A stretch of 38,514 nt of DNA from an uncultured Synechococcaceae cyanobacterium (GTDB taxonomy: Bacteria > Cyanobacteriota > Cyanobacteriia > PCC-6307 > Cyanobiaceae). Below, one piece after another: positions 9,884 to 18,134 of the stretch (the stretch's first letter is position 1; every line of letters starts with the position of its first letter). The stretch covers positions 1 to 38,514 of the forward strand of contig CAIZNP010000236.1 of assembly GCA_903934375.1 (NCBI GenBank), read 5' to 3'. The notes under the pieces are model-generated. The model had not been told where the DNA came from and did no database searches. It worked only from the letters and a program-made list of their open reading frames with translations. A program made the position numbers and the translations under genes.

Positions 9884-11623
9884 TCAGAGCTGAATGTCGC
9901 CGCTGAATCCCGGAGCCGGAGCGGGGCTGAGACCAAGCTCCAGAGCGGGGATGAGCTCGGGATGGCTGGTCGCAGCAGAAGCGCTGTCCGCCTGGGTTGG
10001 CAGCGCGGCCGGCGCAAGCGTCTCTGCCTCGCAGAGCTCCGTGTCCGGCACCGCTGACTCCGTCAGCTCCAAGCCAGCTGCCATGGGCTCCTCGGAGGGG
10101 TCAGCCAGACGTTGGCCGATGGTGACCTCGTGCTTCACGTCGTCGTGATCCAGGTCAACCAGCTGGGCAACGGGCACATCGGACTCCAGCGGAGCGGCGA
10201 CGGGTAAAGCGGCGGGAGCCGGCAGCTGCGGGCGCACGATCCGCGGCGCCGGAGCGGAGCCGCTGATCTGCTTCATCCAGCCGCGGCGGGCCACCTCGTA
10301 GAGCACCATCGCCGTGGCCACCGAGGCGTTGAGGCTCGGGGTGGAGCCCCGCAGGGGGATGCGCACCAGCTGGTCGCAGTGCTTGCGCGTCAGCATCGAC
10401 AGACCGGAGCCCTCCGAGCCGGTGACGATCACCAGAGGTCCGTCGAGATCGGCCTCACTCAGCGAGACGCTGCCCTCGCCCGCCAGGCCGATCACGCGGT
10501 AGCCCTCCTCTTTGAGCGTCTCGAGGGAGCGGTTGAGATTCACCACCCGCGCCACCGGCAGATGCTCGAGGGCACCGGCAGCCACCTTGGCCACCGAACC
10601 GGTGAGGCCGGCGCTGCGGCGCTGGGGCAGCACCAGGCCATGGGCGCCGAGAGCCTCGGCGCTGCGCACGATCGCGCCGAGATTGTGAGGATCGGTGATG
10701 CCGTCGAGGGCCATCAGCAGCGCCGGTTCGCCCAGGTTGCGGCAGCCATCGATCAAGGTGCCGAGGTCGAGGGTGTCGGCTGCAGCCGCCTGCAGCACGA
10801 TGCCCTGGTGCACGGCACCATCGGTGAGCTGGCCGAGGCGTGCCCAGGTGACCTCCTCCACCAGAACGCCACCGGCCTTGGCCTCGCGCAGCAACTGCAG
10901 GAAACGAGGCTGAAAGCGCAGTTCCGGTGTGCACCAGATGCGATGGATCGGCCGATCGCTCTCCAGTGCCGCCTGGGCAGCATGGCGCCCCCAGATCAGA
11001 TCATCGGCCGGGCCTGCCTGGAAGCGTTCGGCTTCACCAGCGGGAACCTCCACGGCGATCGGCCGAGCACCCTGGCGGGCCAGATCCCTGCGTCCATCTC
11101 GGGAATCGCGGCCGTAGGGACGGCCACCATCGCGGCCCCAGTCGCGGCCGCCCTCACGACCACCGTCGCGCTCAGCGCGTTCGGGGCGACGGGCGGGGCC
11201 GCGGCTCTCGCCCAGCTGGGGCCGACCCAGGGGGCGACCAGCACGGAAGGGCGGGCGGCCCTCGGCCTGAGCGCTGCTGAAGGGGCGACGCCCTTCACTG
11301 CGGCGTGCATCGGGACGGCGGGCATCAGGGCGGCGCGGGTCGGGACGACGGCCATCAGGACGGCGCTCGGGCCGGCCGGAGCCGGGACGGGGACGGTCGC
11401 CGCGGGAGCTATCGAAGCGGGCACCGTCCGGGCGGGGACCATCGAAGCGCGATCCCTCCGAGCGGGGGCCATCGAAACGGCGCTCAGGGCGCCCCTCGCG
11501 TTCAGGACCCTCCGGACGCCACTCACCACGGGGCTTGAACGGCCGTGGCCCACGGAAGGGTCTGCCGGTGCCGGCCCCCGAGCCCTGGCCCTGGTCCCTT
11601 CGACGATCAAAACGGGGGCTCAT
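9884..11623 (-). CDS. rlmB: RlmB-type SPOUT rRNA 2'-O-methyltransferase with long disordered tails
   Basis: This 579-residue protein has a normal TrmH/SpoU core flanked by two low-complexity tails. Residues 1 to about 200 are Arg/Gly/Pro/Asp-rich and repetitive, with RFDGPR-like repeats and a run of RRPD-type units (about bases 11276-11392). The substrate-binding domain follows (DDLIWGRHAAQAALES), then SPOUT motif 1 (DPHNLGAIVRSAEALGAHG), motif 2 (VTGSEGSGLS) and motif 3 (IPLRGSTPSLNASVATAM), which form the trefoil-knot S-adenosylmethionine site. About 120 acidic, Ala/Pro-rich residues close the protein. E. coli RlmB, about 245 residues, methylates G2251 of 23S rRNA; the same target is inferred. 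The basic tail may aid RNA binding. mrnC, another 23S rRNA enzyme, lies 18 bases upstream on the same strand. Confidence 0.92.
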   Translation of the reverse strand: MSPRFDRRRDQGQGSGAGTGRPFRGPRPFKPRGEWRPEGPEREGRPERRFDGPRSEGSRFDGPRPDGARFDSSRGDRPRPGSGRPERRPDGRRPDPRRPDARRPDARRSEGRRPFSSAQAEGRPPFRAGRPLGRPQLGESRGPARRPERAERDGGREGGRDWGRDGGRPYGRDSRDGRRDLARQGARPIAVEVPAGEAERFQAGPADDLIWGRHAAQAALESDRPIHRIWCTPELRFQPRFLQLLREAKAGGVLVEEVTWARLGQLTDGAVHQGIVLQAAAADTLDLGTLIDGCRNLGEPALLMALDGITDPHNLGAIVRSAEALGAHGLVLPQRRSAGLTGSVAKVAAGALEHLPVARVVNLNRSLETLKEEGYRVIGLAGEGSVSLSEADLDGPLVIVTGSEGSGLSMLTRKHCDQLVRIPLRGSTPSLNASVATAMVLYEVARRGWMKQISGSAPAPRIVRPQLPAPAALPVAAPLESDVPVAQLVDLDHDDVKHEVTIGQRLADPSEEPMAAGLELTESAVPDTELCEAETLAPAALPTQADSASAATSHPELIPALELGLSPAPAPGFSGDIQL

Positions 11624-11641
11624 GGCAGACAGGCAGATGGG

Positions 11642-12127
11642 TTATGGGTCGGCGTCCTCAAGTCGATCCAGCAGCTGAGCAAGCCGACTGGGGTTCCGCA
11701 GAAACAGCCAGCCAACCATTGTCTCAAATCCTGTGGCTCGGCCATAGATCCCCGATTCCCCGCGACGGGGGCCCCGGCCAGCCCGGTTGCGCCCCTTCCT
11801 TACCAGCTCTAGCTCCTCGTCGGTCAGAAGACCGCGCTGCTCGAGCCGATCGAGGGCCGCAGCCTGGGCATCGGCGCGGACTTCGGCCACAACGGCACGG
11901 TGCAGTTCAGCGCTGCGCCCCGGCTGGCGGCAGTGACGCAGCCGTTGATGAAGCTCCCAGACTGCATCCCCCAGCCAGGCGAGCTGCAGGGGCCCGAGCT
12001 TGCTGTGCAGCGCTGGGCTCTGGAGCTCTGGACTCTGAAGGGTTGCCAGCCAGGCGGCGCTGGACTCAGGCGGCGATGGAGCCGAGGGCGGTGTTGAGGT
12101 CGGGCTGGAGATGGAGGAACTCCTCAA
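11642..12127 (-). CDS. mrnC: Mini-ribonuclease 3
   Basis: The core has the RNase III-type catalytic pattern without a double-stranded RNA-binding domain, which defines Mini-III: LQLAWLGDAVWELH with catalytic Asp (residue 54 from the TTG start), ELVRKGRNR, and the signature SGIYGRATGFETMVGWLFL. In Bacillus the enzyme matures the 3' and 5' ends of 23S rRNA; the same job is inferred here and fits its position just upstream of rlmB. No ATG or GTG exists before the conserved core. The first usable start I see is TTG 12127, which places the first 62 bases inside the STAS gene and gives 161 residues against a typical 130-140. The true start is therefore uncertain. Confidence 0.88.
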   Translation of the reverse strand: MRSSSISSPTSTPPSAPSPPESSAAWLATLQSPELQSPALHSKLGPLQLAWLGDAVWELHQRLRHCRQPGRSAELHRAVVAEVRADAQAAALDRLEQRGLLTDEELELVRKGRNRAGRGPRRGESGIYGRATGFETMVGWLFLRNPSRLAQLLDRLEDADP

Positions 12128-12413
12128 GCCTCACCAGTTTCACCGTCTGCACCACGCGGGCATTGCCGACCACCAGGAATTGCAGGCCCTGGTCGTTGCA
12201 TTGCTTGGCCAGCTGCACCAGCGCGCCGAGGCCGGAGGAATCGATGAAATCGATGCGGCTGAGGTCGATCACCAGCGGCTGGGGCGTGCTGGTGAGGTGA
12301 TCGGCGATGAAGCCGAGAAACTGCTTATCGGAATAAGCGTCCAACTGGCCGGTGAAGCTGAACAGCATGCAGCCGTCCTGCTGTTCAAAGCCACCCCGCA
12401 GGGACACGGTCAA
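12066..12413 (-). CDS. STAS-domain anti-sigma factor antagonist-like protein
   Basis: This 115-residue single-domain protein matches the SpoIIAA/STAS fold: an N-terminal strand, LFSFTGQLDAYS, then LVIDLSRIDFIDSSGLGAL. The Ser pair before GLGAL includes the residue normally phosphorylated by a partner kinase. The C-terminal helix follows VVGNARVVQTVKLVRL. Such proteins take part in partner-switching with anti-sigma kinases or PP2C phosphatases, but neither partner is in the window. The start is TTG 12413, with GTG 12407 as alternative. Its tail overlaps the likely mrnC start by 62 bases. A weak sigma70-like promoter lies upstream at 12462-12489. Homologous single-domain STAS proteins are common in marine and freshwater Synechococcus, target unknown. 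Confidence 0.88.
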   Translation of the reverse strand: MTVSLRGGFEQQDGCMLFSFTGQLDAYSDKQFLGFIADHLTSTPQPLVIDLSRIDFIDSSGLGALVQLAKQCNDQGLQFLVVGNARVVQTVKLVRLEEFLHLQPDLNTALGSIAA

Positions 12414-12461
12414 TCGCTGCAGTTCGGTAATGACTCCTGGCTCCGTGGCAAGCGCGACCGA

Positions 12462-12489
12462 AGTGTAGTGACCGTTTCCGTATTGGGAA
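12462..12489 (-). promoter_or_regulatory. Weak candidate sigma70-type promoter
   Basis: On the minus strand TTCCCA (12489-12484) and TACACT (12467-12462) are separated by 16 bases, in the 120-base gap between carA and the STAS gene and about 50 bases before the STAS start. Both hexamers deviate from consensus, so this is only a plausible site; the gap length and the change of function support a separate promoter here. Confidence 0.25.
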
Positions 12490-12533
12490 CGCCCACAGCA
12501 CGGATGCGGTGATCTGCAACAGAGGCGAATCGC

Positions 12534-13691
12534 TCAGGAGCGTCGTTCAGCCATCAGTGCGGCGAACCGTCCGAAGTGGTGGTCAGCGTCATGCGGACCG
12601 GGGCTGGCCTCAGGGTGGTACTGAACGCCGAAGATCGGCTTGTGGCGATGGGCCAGGGCGGCCACGGTGCGGTCGTTGAGGTTGACGTGGGTCACCTCCA
12701 CCTGGTCGACCGGCAGGGACGCGGCATCGAGGGCGAAGCCGTGGTTCTGGCTGGTGATCTCCACCAGACCGGTGCTGCCACAGGGGTGGTTGAGGCCGCG
12801 GTGGCCGTAGCCGAGCTTGTAGGTGCTGCCGCCGAGAGCCAGGCCGAGGATCTGGTGACCCAGGCAGATGCCGAACACCGGCAGATCCACCTGCTCCACC
12901 AGGCCCCGCGCCAGGGCGATGCCGGCACTCACGGCCGCCGGGTCGCCCGGGCCGTTGGAGAGAAACACCCCCTCAGGCTCGAGGGCGAGCACCTGCGCGA
13001 GGCTGGCATCGGCGGGCAGCACGGTGATGGCGCAGCCATGGGCCGCCAGGCGCTCGAGGATGGCGCGCTTGATGCCGAAATCGATCGCCACCACCTTGTA
13101 GGGGCGCTCCGGCGAGGGCTGGGGGCGCTGATCAAAGCCAGCGCTGCAGAGCGACGTCCAGTCGTAGGGAGTGGGGGTGCTGACCCGCTCCGCCAGATTC
13201 AGGCCGGCCATGGAGGGGGCGGAGCGCACCCGCTCCAGCAGCTGCTGCGGCGTGCTGCCATCGCTGCTGATGGCGCCGTTGATGGCACCGCCTTCGCGCA
13301 GATGCCGCACCAGGGCGCGGCTGTCGATGCCGGAGATACCAACAACGTTATGGCGCTGCAACCAGGACTCGAGGGTCCCCTCGCTGCGCCAGCTGCTGGG
13401 CTGAGGTGCCAGCTGACGGGCGATCACACCACGCACCTGTGGGGCATCCGCCTCCTGATCCGCCGCATTCACGCCGGTGTTCCCCAGTTCGGGGTAGGTG
13501 AAGGTGACCAGCTGCCCGGAGTAGCTGGGATCGGTCATCACCTCCTGGTAGCCGGTCATGCCGGTGTTGAACACCACCTCACCGATGGCGGTGCCGCTGG
13601 CACCGAAGGCTTCTCCGCGCAGCACCAGGCCATCGGCCAGCACCAGCAGCGCAGGGGTGGAGGGGGAAGCGATCGTCATGGTGGTCATCAT
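12534..13691 (-). CDS. carA: Carbamoyl-phosphate synthase small subunit
   Basis: This 385-residue glutamine amidotransferase subunit releases ammonia from glutamine for carbamoyl phosphate, feeding arginine and pyrimidine synthesis. The N-terminal CarA-specific domain is visible ([19 protein letters not shown]). The class I amidotransferase domain has the nucleophile elbow FGICLGHQ and the catalytic HPEASPGP near the C-terminus; LSNGPGDP is the oxyanion-side loop. Three in-frame ATGs (13691, 13688, 13679) are candidate starts; the most upstream is listed. The large subunit CarB is not in the window. It starts 20 bases after the trpD stop, so the two are likely co-transcribed. Confidence 0.96.
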   Translation of the reverse strand: MMTTMTIASPSTPALLVLADGLVLRGEAFGASGTAIGEVVFNTGMTGYQEVMTDPSYSGQLVTFTYPELGNTGVNAADQEADAPQVRGVIARQLAPQPSSWRSEGTLESWLQRHNVVGISGIDSRALVRHLREGGAINGAISSDGSTPQQLLERVRSAPSMAGLNLAERVSTPTPYDWTSLCSAGFDQRPQPSPERPYKVVAIDFGIKRAILERLAAHGCAITVLPADASLAQVLALEPEGVFLSNGPGDPAAVSAGIALARGLVEQVDLPVFGICLGHQILGLALGGSTYKLGYGHRGLNHPCGSTGLVEITSQNHGFALDAASLPVDQVEVTHVNLNDRTVAALAHRHKPIFGVQYHPEASPGPHDADHHFGRFAALMAERRS

Positions 13692-13711
13692 CCCGCAGGG
13701 ACCTGCACCAC

Positions 13712-14740
13712 TCAGGCCAGGGCATCCCGCAGGGCCACCAACCGTTGCCAGGCTTCGCCAGAGGCCATGGCCGCCTGAGCCAGAGGAACAGCCTCCGCCA
13801 CGCTGGCGGCCCGACCTGCAGCCCAGAGCACCAGGGCCGCGTTGAGGGCCACCACTTCGCTCTGGGCCGGGGTGCCCTGCCCCTGCAGCACCGCTTCGAG
13901 GATGGCGCGATTGGCGGCCACATCACCGCCCACCAGGCTCTCGAGCGGAGCCGGCGTCAGCCCGAGGCTGACGGGATCGAGGCACTCGGCACGCACCTGC
14001 CCCGCCTCGATCAGCCGCAGGTCACTGGGGCCGGAGAGCGAGGCCTCATCAAGGCCGCCGTGGCCATGCACCACCACCGCCCGCTCCAGCCCCAGCGCCG
14101 CCAGGGCATCGGCCATCGGGTCGAGCAGGTGGGCAGCGCCGACACCCAGCACCTGGAAATCGGGTTGCAGCGGATTCACCAGCGGTCCGAGCTGGTTGAA
14201 CACCGTGCGCACCCCCAGGCTCCGGCGCAGTGGTGCCAGCCCCACCAGGGCGGGATGCCAGCCCGGTGCGAACAGGAAGGTGACGCCGGCCGCAGGCAGG
14301 GCTTCAATCACCCGCTGCGCTGGAGCCTGCAGGTTGAGGCCGGCGGCCTCCAGCACGTCGGCGGAGCCGACACTGCCGCTGGCACTGCGGTTGCCGTGCT
14401 TGGCCACGTGGGCGCCGCAGGCCGCCGCCACAAACGACACCGCCGTGGAGATGTTGAAGGTGTTGGCTCCATCGCCACCGGTGCCACAGGTGTCGACCAG
14501 CGGCAGATCGGGGCGTGGACCGGGCAGGGGGCAGGCCTGACGCAGCACCCGGGCCATGGCGGCCAGGGCCTCGCCGTTGGGCTGGCGCCTGCGCAGAGCG
14601 ACCAGCAGTGCACCGGTGAGCACCGGTTCGATCGCCTCGTTCAGCCAGCCGCGCATCAGCTGCTCGGCCTGCGCAGCCTGCAGTGGGCGGTCCTGGAGCA
14701 GCTGCTCCAGCAGGGCAGGCCAGGGGGTGGAGGGAGCCAT
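13712..14740 (-). CDS. trpD: Anthranilate phosphoribosyltransferase
   Basis: The 342-residue protein carries the TrpD glycine-rich PRPP-binding motif ([16 protein letters not shown]), [31 protein letters not shown] and [11 protein letters not shown]. It transfers phosphoribosyl to anthranilate in tryptophan synthesis. No other trp gene is near, consistent with the dispersed trp genes of cyanobacteria. ATG 14740 gives the expected start. It heads the tight trpD-carA pair. The N-terminal helical domain (residues 1-75) is typical in length, and nothing looks damaged. Confidence 0.96.
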   Translation of the reverse strand: MAPSTPWPALLEQLLQDRPLQAAQAEQLMRGWLNEAIEPVLTGALLVALRRRQPNGEALAAMARVLRQACPLPGPRPDLPLVDTCGTGGDGANTFNISTAVSFVAAACGAHVAKHGNRSASGSVGSADVLEAAGLNLQAPAQRVIEALPAAGVTFLFAPGWHPALVGLAPLRRSLGVRTVFNQLGPLVNPLQPDFQVLGVGAAHLLDPMADALAALGLERAVVVHGHGGLDEASLSGPSDLRLIEAGQVRAECLDPVSLGLTPAPLESLVGGDVAANRAILEAVLQGQGTPAQSEVVALNAALVLWAAGRAASVAEAVPLAQAAMASGEAWQRLVALRDALA

Positions 14741-14791
14741 CGGCGGCGAGGGAACAGGGTGGCGGTGGGAGGGGCTGAGGCCAGGGGCGGC

Positions 14792-15130
14792 TCAGGGGCT
14801 GTCCTGATCAGCGGTGTCGAAGCCGGAGCCCACCGCCTGAGGGGCCGCCTCGGCGCCGGGCCGGTAGCCGGCGGCCCAGATGGCCCGACAGCGCTGGTTG
14901 AGCTGCTCCTGGCTCAGCCCCCAAAGGCGCAGGGTCTTGGCCAGATCGTCCTGCAGATCGAGGGCTCCTGGGAATCCCGCGTAGCGCAGCAACAGCCGAC
15001 CCAGATCCACCAGTTGGCCGTCGCTTGGGTCGCTGGCGGCCAGCAGCTGATCCACCAGGTCGCGATCGCTCGCATAAAGCGGATGGGCCTGCGTTGCAGC
15101 GGCGGTGTGCTCGCGGGTCGACTCGGCCAT
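14792..15130 (-). CDS. DUF3288-like cyanobacterial protein
   Basis: From ATG 15130 this encodes 112 residues with the pattern HPLYASDRDLVDQLLAAS, then LVDLGRLLLRYAGFPGA, LQDDLAKTLRLWGLSQEQL and a short acidic tail. I assign it to DUF3288, a small cyanobacterial family of unknown function, from memory of that pattern. It is soluble and mostly helical, with no catalytic motif visible. The frame is open to a TTG/ATG-like start at 15166, but the conserved part starts well after 15130. It lies 51 bases upstream of trpD on the same strand and is divergent from the ABC exporter, with a 76-base shared intergenic region that should hold promoters for both. Confidence 0.72.
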   Translation of the reverse strand: MAESTREHTAAATQAHPLYASDRDLVDQLLAASDPSDGQLVDLGRLLLRYAGFPGALDLQDDLAKTLRLWGLSQEQLNQRCRAIWAAGYRPGAEAAPQAVGSGFDTADQDSP

Positions 15131-15206
15131 GGGGCAGATCGGAAGCGGTCCGGGCGGGCCCAGCATCGCCCATGCTGCCTAGGTTGGCCGCTCCTTGAAT
15201 CCGCAC

Positions 15207-16967
15207 ATGGCCGCCCTCCGCCTCGGGCTGATCCGGCGCTACCTGCGGCCACACCGCCGCACCGTTCTGATCGGCATCGGTGTGCTGGTGGTGGTGAATC
15301 TGCTGAGCGTGGCCCTGCCGCTGCTGGTGCGCGGTGTGATCGACGATCTGCAGGATGGTTTCGCCGTCAGCGATGTGCTGCGTCAGGCGGCGCTGATCAT
15401 CGGGCTGGCCACGCTGATGGGAGGCATGCGGCTCTGGTCGCGCATGCTCGTGTTCGGCGTGGGTCGGCAGGTGGAGGCCGATCTCAAGCAGCGGATCTTC
15501 GAGCACATGCTCCGCCAGGAGCCGGGTTGGGTGCAGACCACTGGCAGCGGCGAGGTGATCAGCCGCGCCACCAGCGATGTGGAGAACGTGCGGCGCCTGC
15601 TGGGCTTCGCCGTGCTCAGCCTCACCAACACCGGCCTGGCCTACGCCCTCACCCTGCCGGCGATGCTGGCGATTGACCCCTTGCTGAGCCTGGCGGCGCT
15701 TGGGCTCTATCCGTTGATGCTGCTCACGGTGCGCCTGTTCGGCGGCCGCATGATGCGGCAGCAGCGCCAGCAGCAGCAATCGCTCGCCAAGCTCAGCGAT
15801 CTGATCCAGGAGGACCTCTCCGGGATCAGCGCCATCAAGATCTACGGCCAGGAAACCACGGAGCGGCAGGCCTTCGCCGAACGCAACCGCTCCTATCGCG
15901 ACGACGCCCTGCAGCTGGCCCGCACCCGCAGCACGCTGTTCCCGCTGCTGGAGGGCATCTCCTCGGTCAGCCTGCTGCTGCTGCTCGCCTTGGGCAGCGG
16001 TCAGCTGGAGAGCGGCCGCCTCTCGATCGGCGACCTGGTGGCCCTGATCCTGTTTGTGGAGCGGCTGGTGTTCCCCACCGCTCTGCTCGGCTTCACGCTG
16101 AACACCTTTCAGACCGGCCAGGTGAGCCTGGAGCGCGTGGAGGAGCTCCTGCAGCGACAGCCGACCATCCAGTCGCCGGCACGGGCGGTGGCACCTCCGC
16201 CTCGCAGCAGCGGCTGTGGCGCCGCGGTTGAAGCGCGTGAACTCAGCGTGCGCTACGCCGGCGCCGAACGCGACGCCCTGAAAGGCGTGAGCTTCCGACT
16301 GGCACCGGGCGAGCTGGTGGCGGTGGTGGGTCCGGTGGGCTGCGGCAAGACAACCCTGGCCCGAGCCCTCGGGCGGATGGTGGAGGTACCGGCAGACCAG
16401 CTGTTCATCGATGGCACCGACGTCACCAGCCTGAACCTGGCCGATCTGCGCCGCCAGGTGGCCCTGGTGCCCCAGGAGGGCTACCTGTTCACGGCCTCCC
16501 TGGCCGACAACCTGCGCTACGGCGAACCGCAGGCGGGGCAGGAGGCGGTGGAGCGGGCAGCGATCCAGGCCAGGCTCGAGGGCGATATCCGGGGCTTTCC
16601 CGATGGATACAGCACCCTGGTCGGGGAACGGGGCATCACCCTCAGCGGTGGCCAGCGGCAGCGCACCGCCCTCGGCCGGGCACTGCTGATGGACGCGCCG
16701 CTGCTGGTGCTCGACGACGCCCTGGCCAGCGTGGACAACAACACAGCCGCCGAGATCCTGGCCTCGGTGCGCCGCCAGAACGACCGCACCGTGCTGATGA
16801 TCAGCCACCAGCTCTCGGCTGCCGCCGCCTGCGACCGGATCCTGGTGCTCGAGAACGGGCAGCTGGTGCAGCAGGGACACCACAGCGAGCTGGTTGGCAG
16901 CAGCGGCACCTACCGGCGGCTGTGGGAACGGGAGCAGGCGGAGCAGCAACTGAGCCGTGCCGTCTGA
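15207..16967 (+). CDS. ABC exporter, fused membrane and ATPase domains
   Basis: This 586-residue half-transporter has a type-1 exporter membrane domain (about residues 1-320, six helices, beginning LIRRYLRPHRRTVLIGIG) and a nucleotide-binding domain. The latter has Walker A GPVGCGKTT, Q-loop LVPQEGYLF, signature LSGGQRQR, Walker B LLVLDDALASVD and the switch histidine ISHQ. It would act as a homodimer or heterodimer in the inner membrane; the substrate could be lipid, drug or peptide, and no neighbour decides this. It resembles the MdlA/SmdA group of multidrug-like half-transporters. ATG 15207 is chosen over the TTG at 15195. No partner half-transporter is adjacent, so a homodimer is the simpler reading. 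Confidence 0.92.
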   Translation: MAALRLGLIRRYLRPHRRTVLIGIGVLVVVNLLSVALPLLVRGVIDDLQDGFAVSDVLRQAALIIGLATLMGGMRLWSRMLVFGVGRQVEADLKQRIFEHMLRQEPGWVQTTGSGEVISRATSDVENVRRLLGFAVLSLTNTGLAYALTLPAMLAIDPLLSLAALGLYPLMLLTVRLFGGRMMRQQRQQQQSLAKLSDLIQEDLSGISAIKIYGQETTERQAFAERNRSYRDDALQLARTRSTLFPLLEGISSVSLLLLLALGSGQLESGRLSIGDLVALILFVERLVFPTALLGFTLNTFQTGQVSLERVEELLQRQPTIQSPARAVAPPPRSSGCGAAVEARELSVRYAGAERDALKGVSFRLAPGELVAVVGPVGCGKTTLARALGRMVEVPADQLFIDGTDVTSLNLADLRRQVALVPQEGYLFTASLADNLRYGEPQAGQEAVERAAIQARLEGDIRGFPDGYSTLVGERGITLSGGQRQRTALGRALLMDAPLLVLDDALASVDNNTAAEILASVRRQNDRTVLMISHQLSAAAACDRILVLENGQLVQQGHHSELVGSSGTYRRLWEREQAEQQLSRAV

Positions 16968-17001
16968 TTGCACGCTCCTCTAGCCAGCCGATCAGCGGGG
17001 C

Positions 17002-17015
17002 ATGACACGCGTCAT
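17002..17015. repeat. Short inverted repeat in the gap before the small membrane protein
   Basis: ATGAC and GTCAT flank a four-base centre in the 111-base gap between the ABC exporter and the next gene. It could be an operator half-site pair or chance; no T-run follows, so it is not a terminator. Confidence 0.3.
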
Positions 17016-17078
17016 CACACTTGATGGCTCAGGCCGGACAAGCGGCCCTGCCGTGGCTTAGCTGGAGGGATAGCCCTG

Positions 17079-17354
17079 ATGACGGAGCCCGCCGTGGACC
17101 CCGCCCAGCCCTACCGCCTGCGCTGCACCCTCACCTTCGGCGACATCTACGGCCAGATCCTGATCTGGATGCTGGTGATCATCGTGAGCCTGGCGGCCGG
17201 CCTTGCCCTGATGGGCGCCAGCAAGCCGATCTTCGCCCTGGTGGGGGTGGGCCTGATCCTGGTGCTGTCGCTGCCGTTCCTGCTGTTCGCCTTCACCACC
17301 ACCCTGCTGAATCACATCGCCCTCGAACCCGCTTCCCGCGACGGGGCTGCCTAG
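17079..17354 (+). CDS. Small two-helix membrane protein, unknown function
   Basis: The 91-residue product has a short polar N-terminus (PYRLRCTLTFGDIYGQ) and two hydrophobic helices, about residues 27-46 (LIWMLVIIVSLAAGLALMG) and 50-75, ending with a short polar tail. A GGAGG purine stretch sits about ten bases before ATG 17079. I do not recognise a named family; it looks like a conserved picocyanobacterial membrane protein. It lies 24 bases before msrA and could share its transcript. Codon and base use match the neighbours. Confidence 0.75.
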   Translation: MTEPAVDPAQPYRLRCTLTFGDIYGQILIWMLVIIVSLAAGLALMGASKPIFALVGVGLILVLSLPFLLFAFTTTLLNHIALEPASRDGAA

Positions 17355-17378
17355 GCTCGAACCCCTTGCTGCAGAGCA

Positions 17379-18134
17379 GTGTTCGGACTGTTCCAGGCCA
17401 TGACCGGCGACAAGACCAGCCTGGTGAGCCGTGAAGCCGCCCTGCCGGGGCGTTCCACACCGATCACCACGGCGGAGCGGCATGTGGTGCTGGGAACGGC
17501 GCTGAAGGCGCCGCTCACCACCATCCAGGAAGAGGCCCTGTTCGGCTGCGGCTGCTTCTGGGGCGCTGAGAAAGGGTTCTGGCGTCTACCCGGGGTGGTG
17601 TGCACCGCCGTGGGCTACGCCGGCGGCCACACCCCCAACCCCGCCTATGAGGAGGTGTGCTCCGGCCGCACCGCACACACCGAGGTGGTGCGGGTGGTGT
17701 GGGATCGCAACGCCATCGATTTCAGCGATCTGCTCAAGTTGTTCTGGGAGTGCCACGACCCCACCCAGGGCATGGCCCAGGGCAACGACAGCGGCAGCCA
17801 GTACCGCTCGGCGATCTATGTGAACTCGCCAGAGCTGCTGCAATGCGCCACGGCCTCCCGGGATCGCTACCAGACGCTTCTCCAGGCCGCCGGACGCGGT
17901 GCGATCACCACCGAGATCGCAAGCGAGCAGCCCTTCTACTTCGCCGAAACCCATCACCAGCAGTACCTGGCCCGTCCTGGCAGCAGGCCCTACTGCTCGG
18001 CCCGCCCCAGCGGTGTGCTGCTGGACGGCTTCGAGGGTGCCAACTTCCAGCTGCCGGCGTCGGTGTGGAGCCATTACGACTGGTCGATCAGCCACTGCGT
18101 GCTGCGTGGCGACAACGACCCGATCCTGTTGTGA
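17379..18134 (+). CDS. msrA: Peptide methionine sulfoxide reductase MsrA
   Basis: This 251-residue enzyme reduces methionine-S-sulfoxide in proteins. It shows the catalytic GCFWG motif with nucleophile C59 (preceded by C57), VGYAGGHTPNPAYEEVCSG, QYRSAIYV, and a C-terminal PGSRPYCSA segment that supplies a resolving Cys. An N-terminal extension of about 50 residues ahead of the core is usual for the plant/cyanobacterial type. The start is GTG 17379. The stop overlaps the GTG of the next gene by four bases (GTGA), so the two are probably translationally coupled. No secretion signal is visible, so this copy should act in the cytoplasm against photosynthetic oxidative damage. Confidence 0.95.
   Translation: MFGLFQAMTGDKTSLVSREAALPGRSTPITTAERHVVLGTALKAPLTTIQEEALFGCGCFWGAEKGFWRLPGVVCTAVGYAGGHTPNPAYEEVCSGRTAHTEVVRVVWDRNAIDFSDLLKLFWECHDPTQGMAQGNDSGSQYRSAIYVNSPELLQCATASRDRYQTLLQAAGRGAITTEIASEQPFYFAETHHQQYLARPGSRPYCSARPSGVLLDGFEGANFQLPASVWSHYDWSISHCVLRGDNDPILL

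Noticed and set aside
11080-11620. Possible short tandem repeat or CRISPR-like array
   Set aside because: The repetition is at codon level, irregular in spacing and inside an open rlmB frame; no constant repeat with unique spacers.
10379-11812. 477-codon plus-strand frame with Ala/Thr/Gly repeats
   Set aside because: Complement of the repetitive rlmB head; the repeats come from the RRPD and RFDGPR codons on the other strand.
13745-15676. 643-codon plus-strand frame
   Set aside because: Antisense to trpD and the DUF3288 gene and off-frame in the ABC gene; composition is that of a shadow.
14808-16973. 721-codon minus-strand frame
   Set aside because: Gln/His-rich antisense shadow of the ABC exporter gene, with no motif; typical of high-GC DNA.
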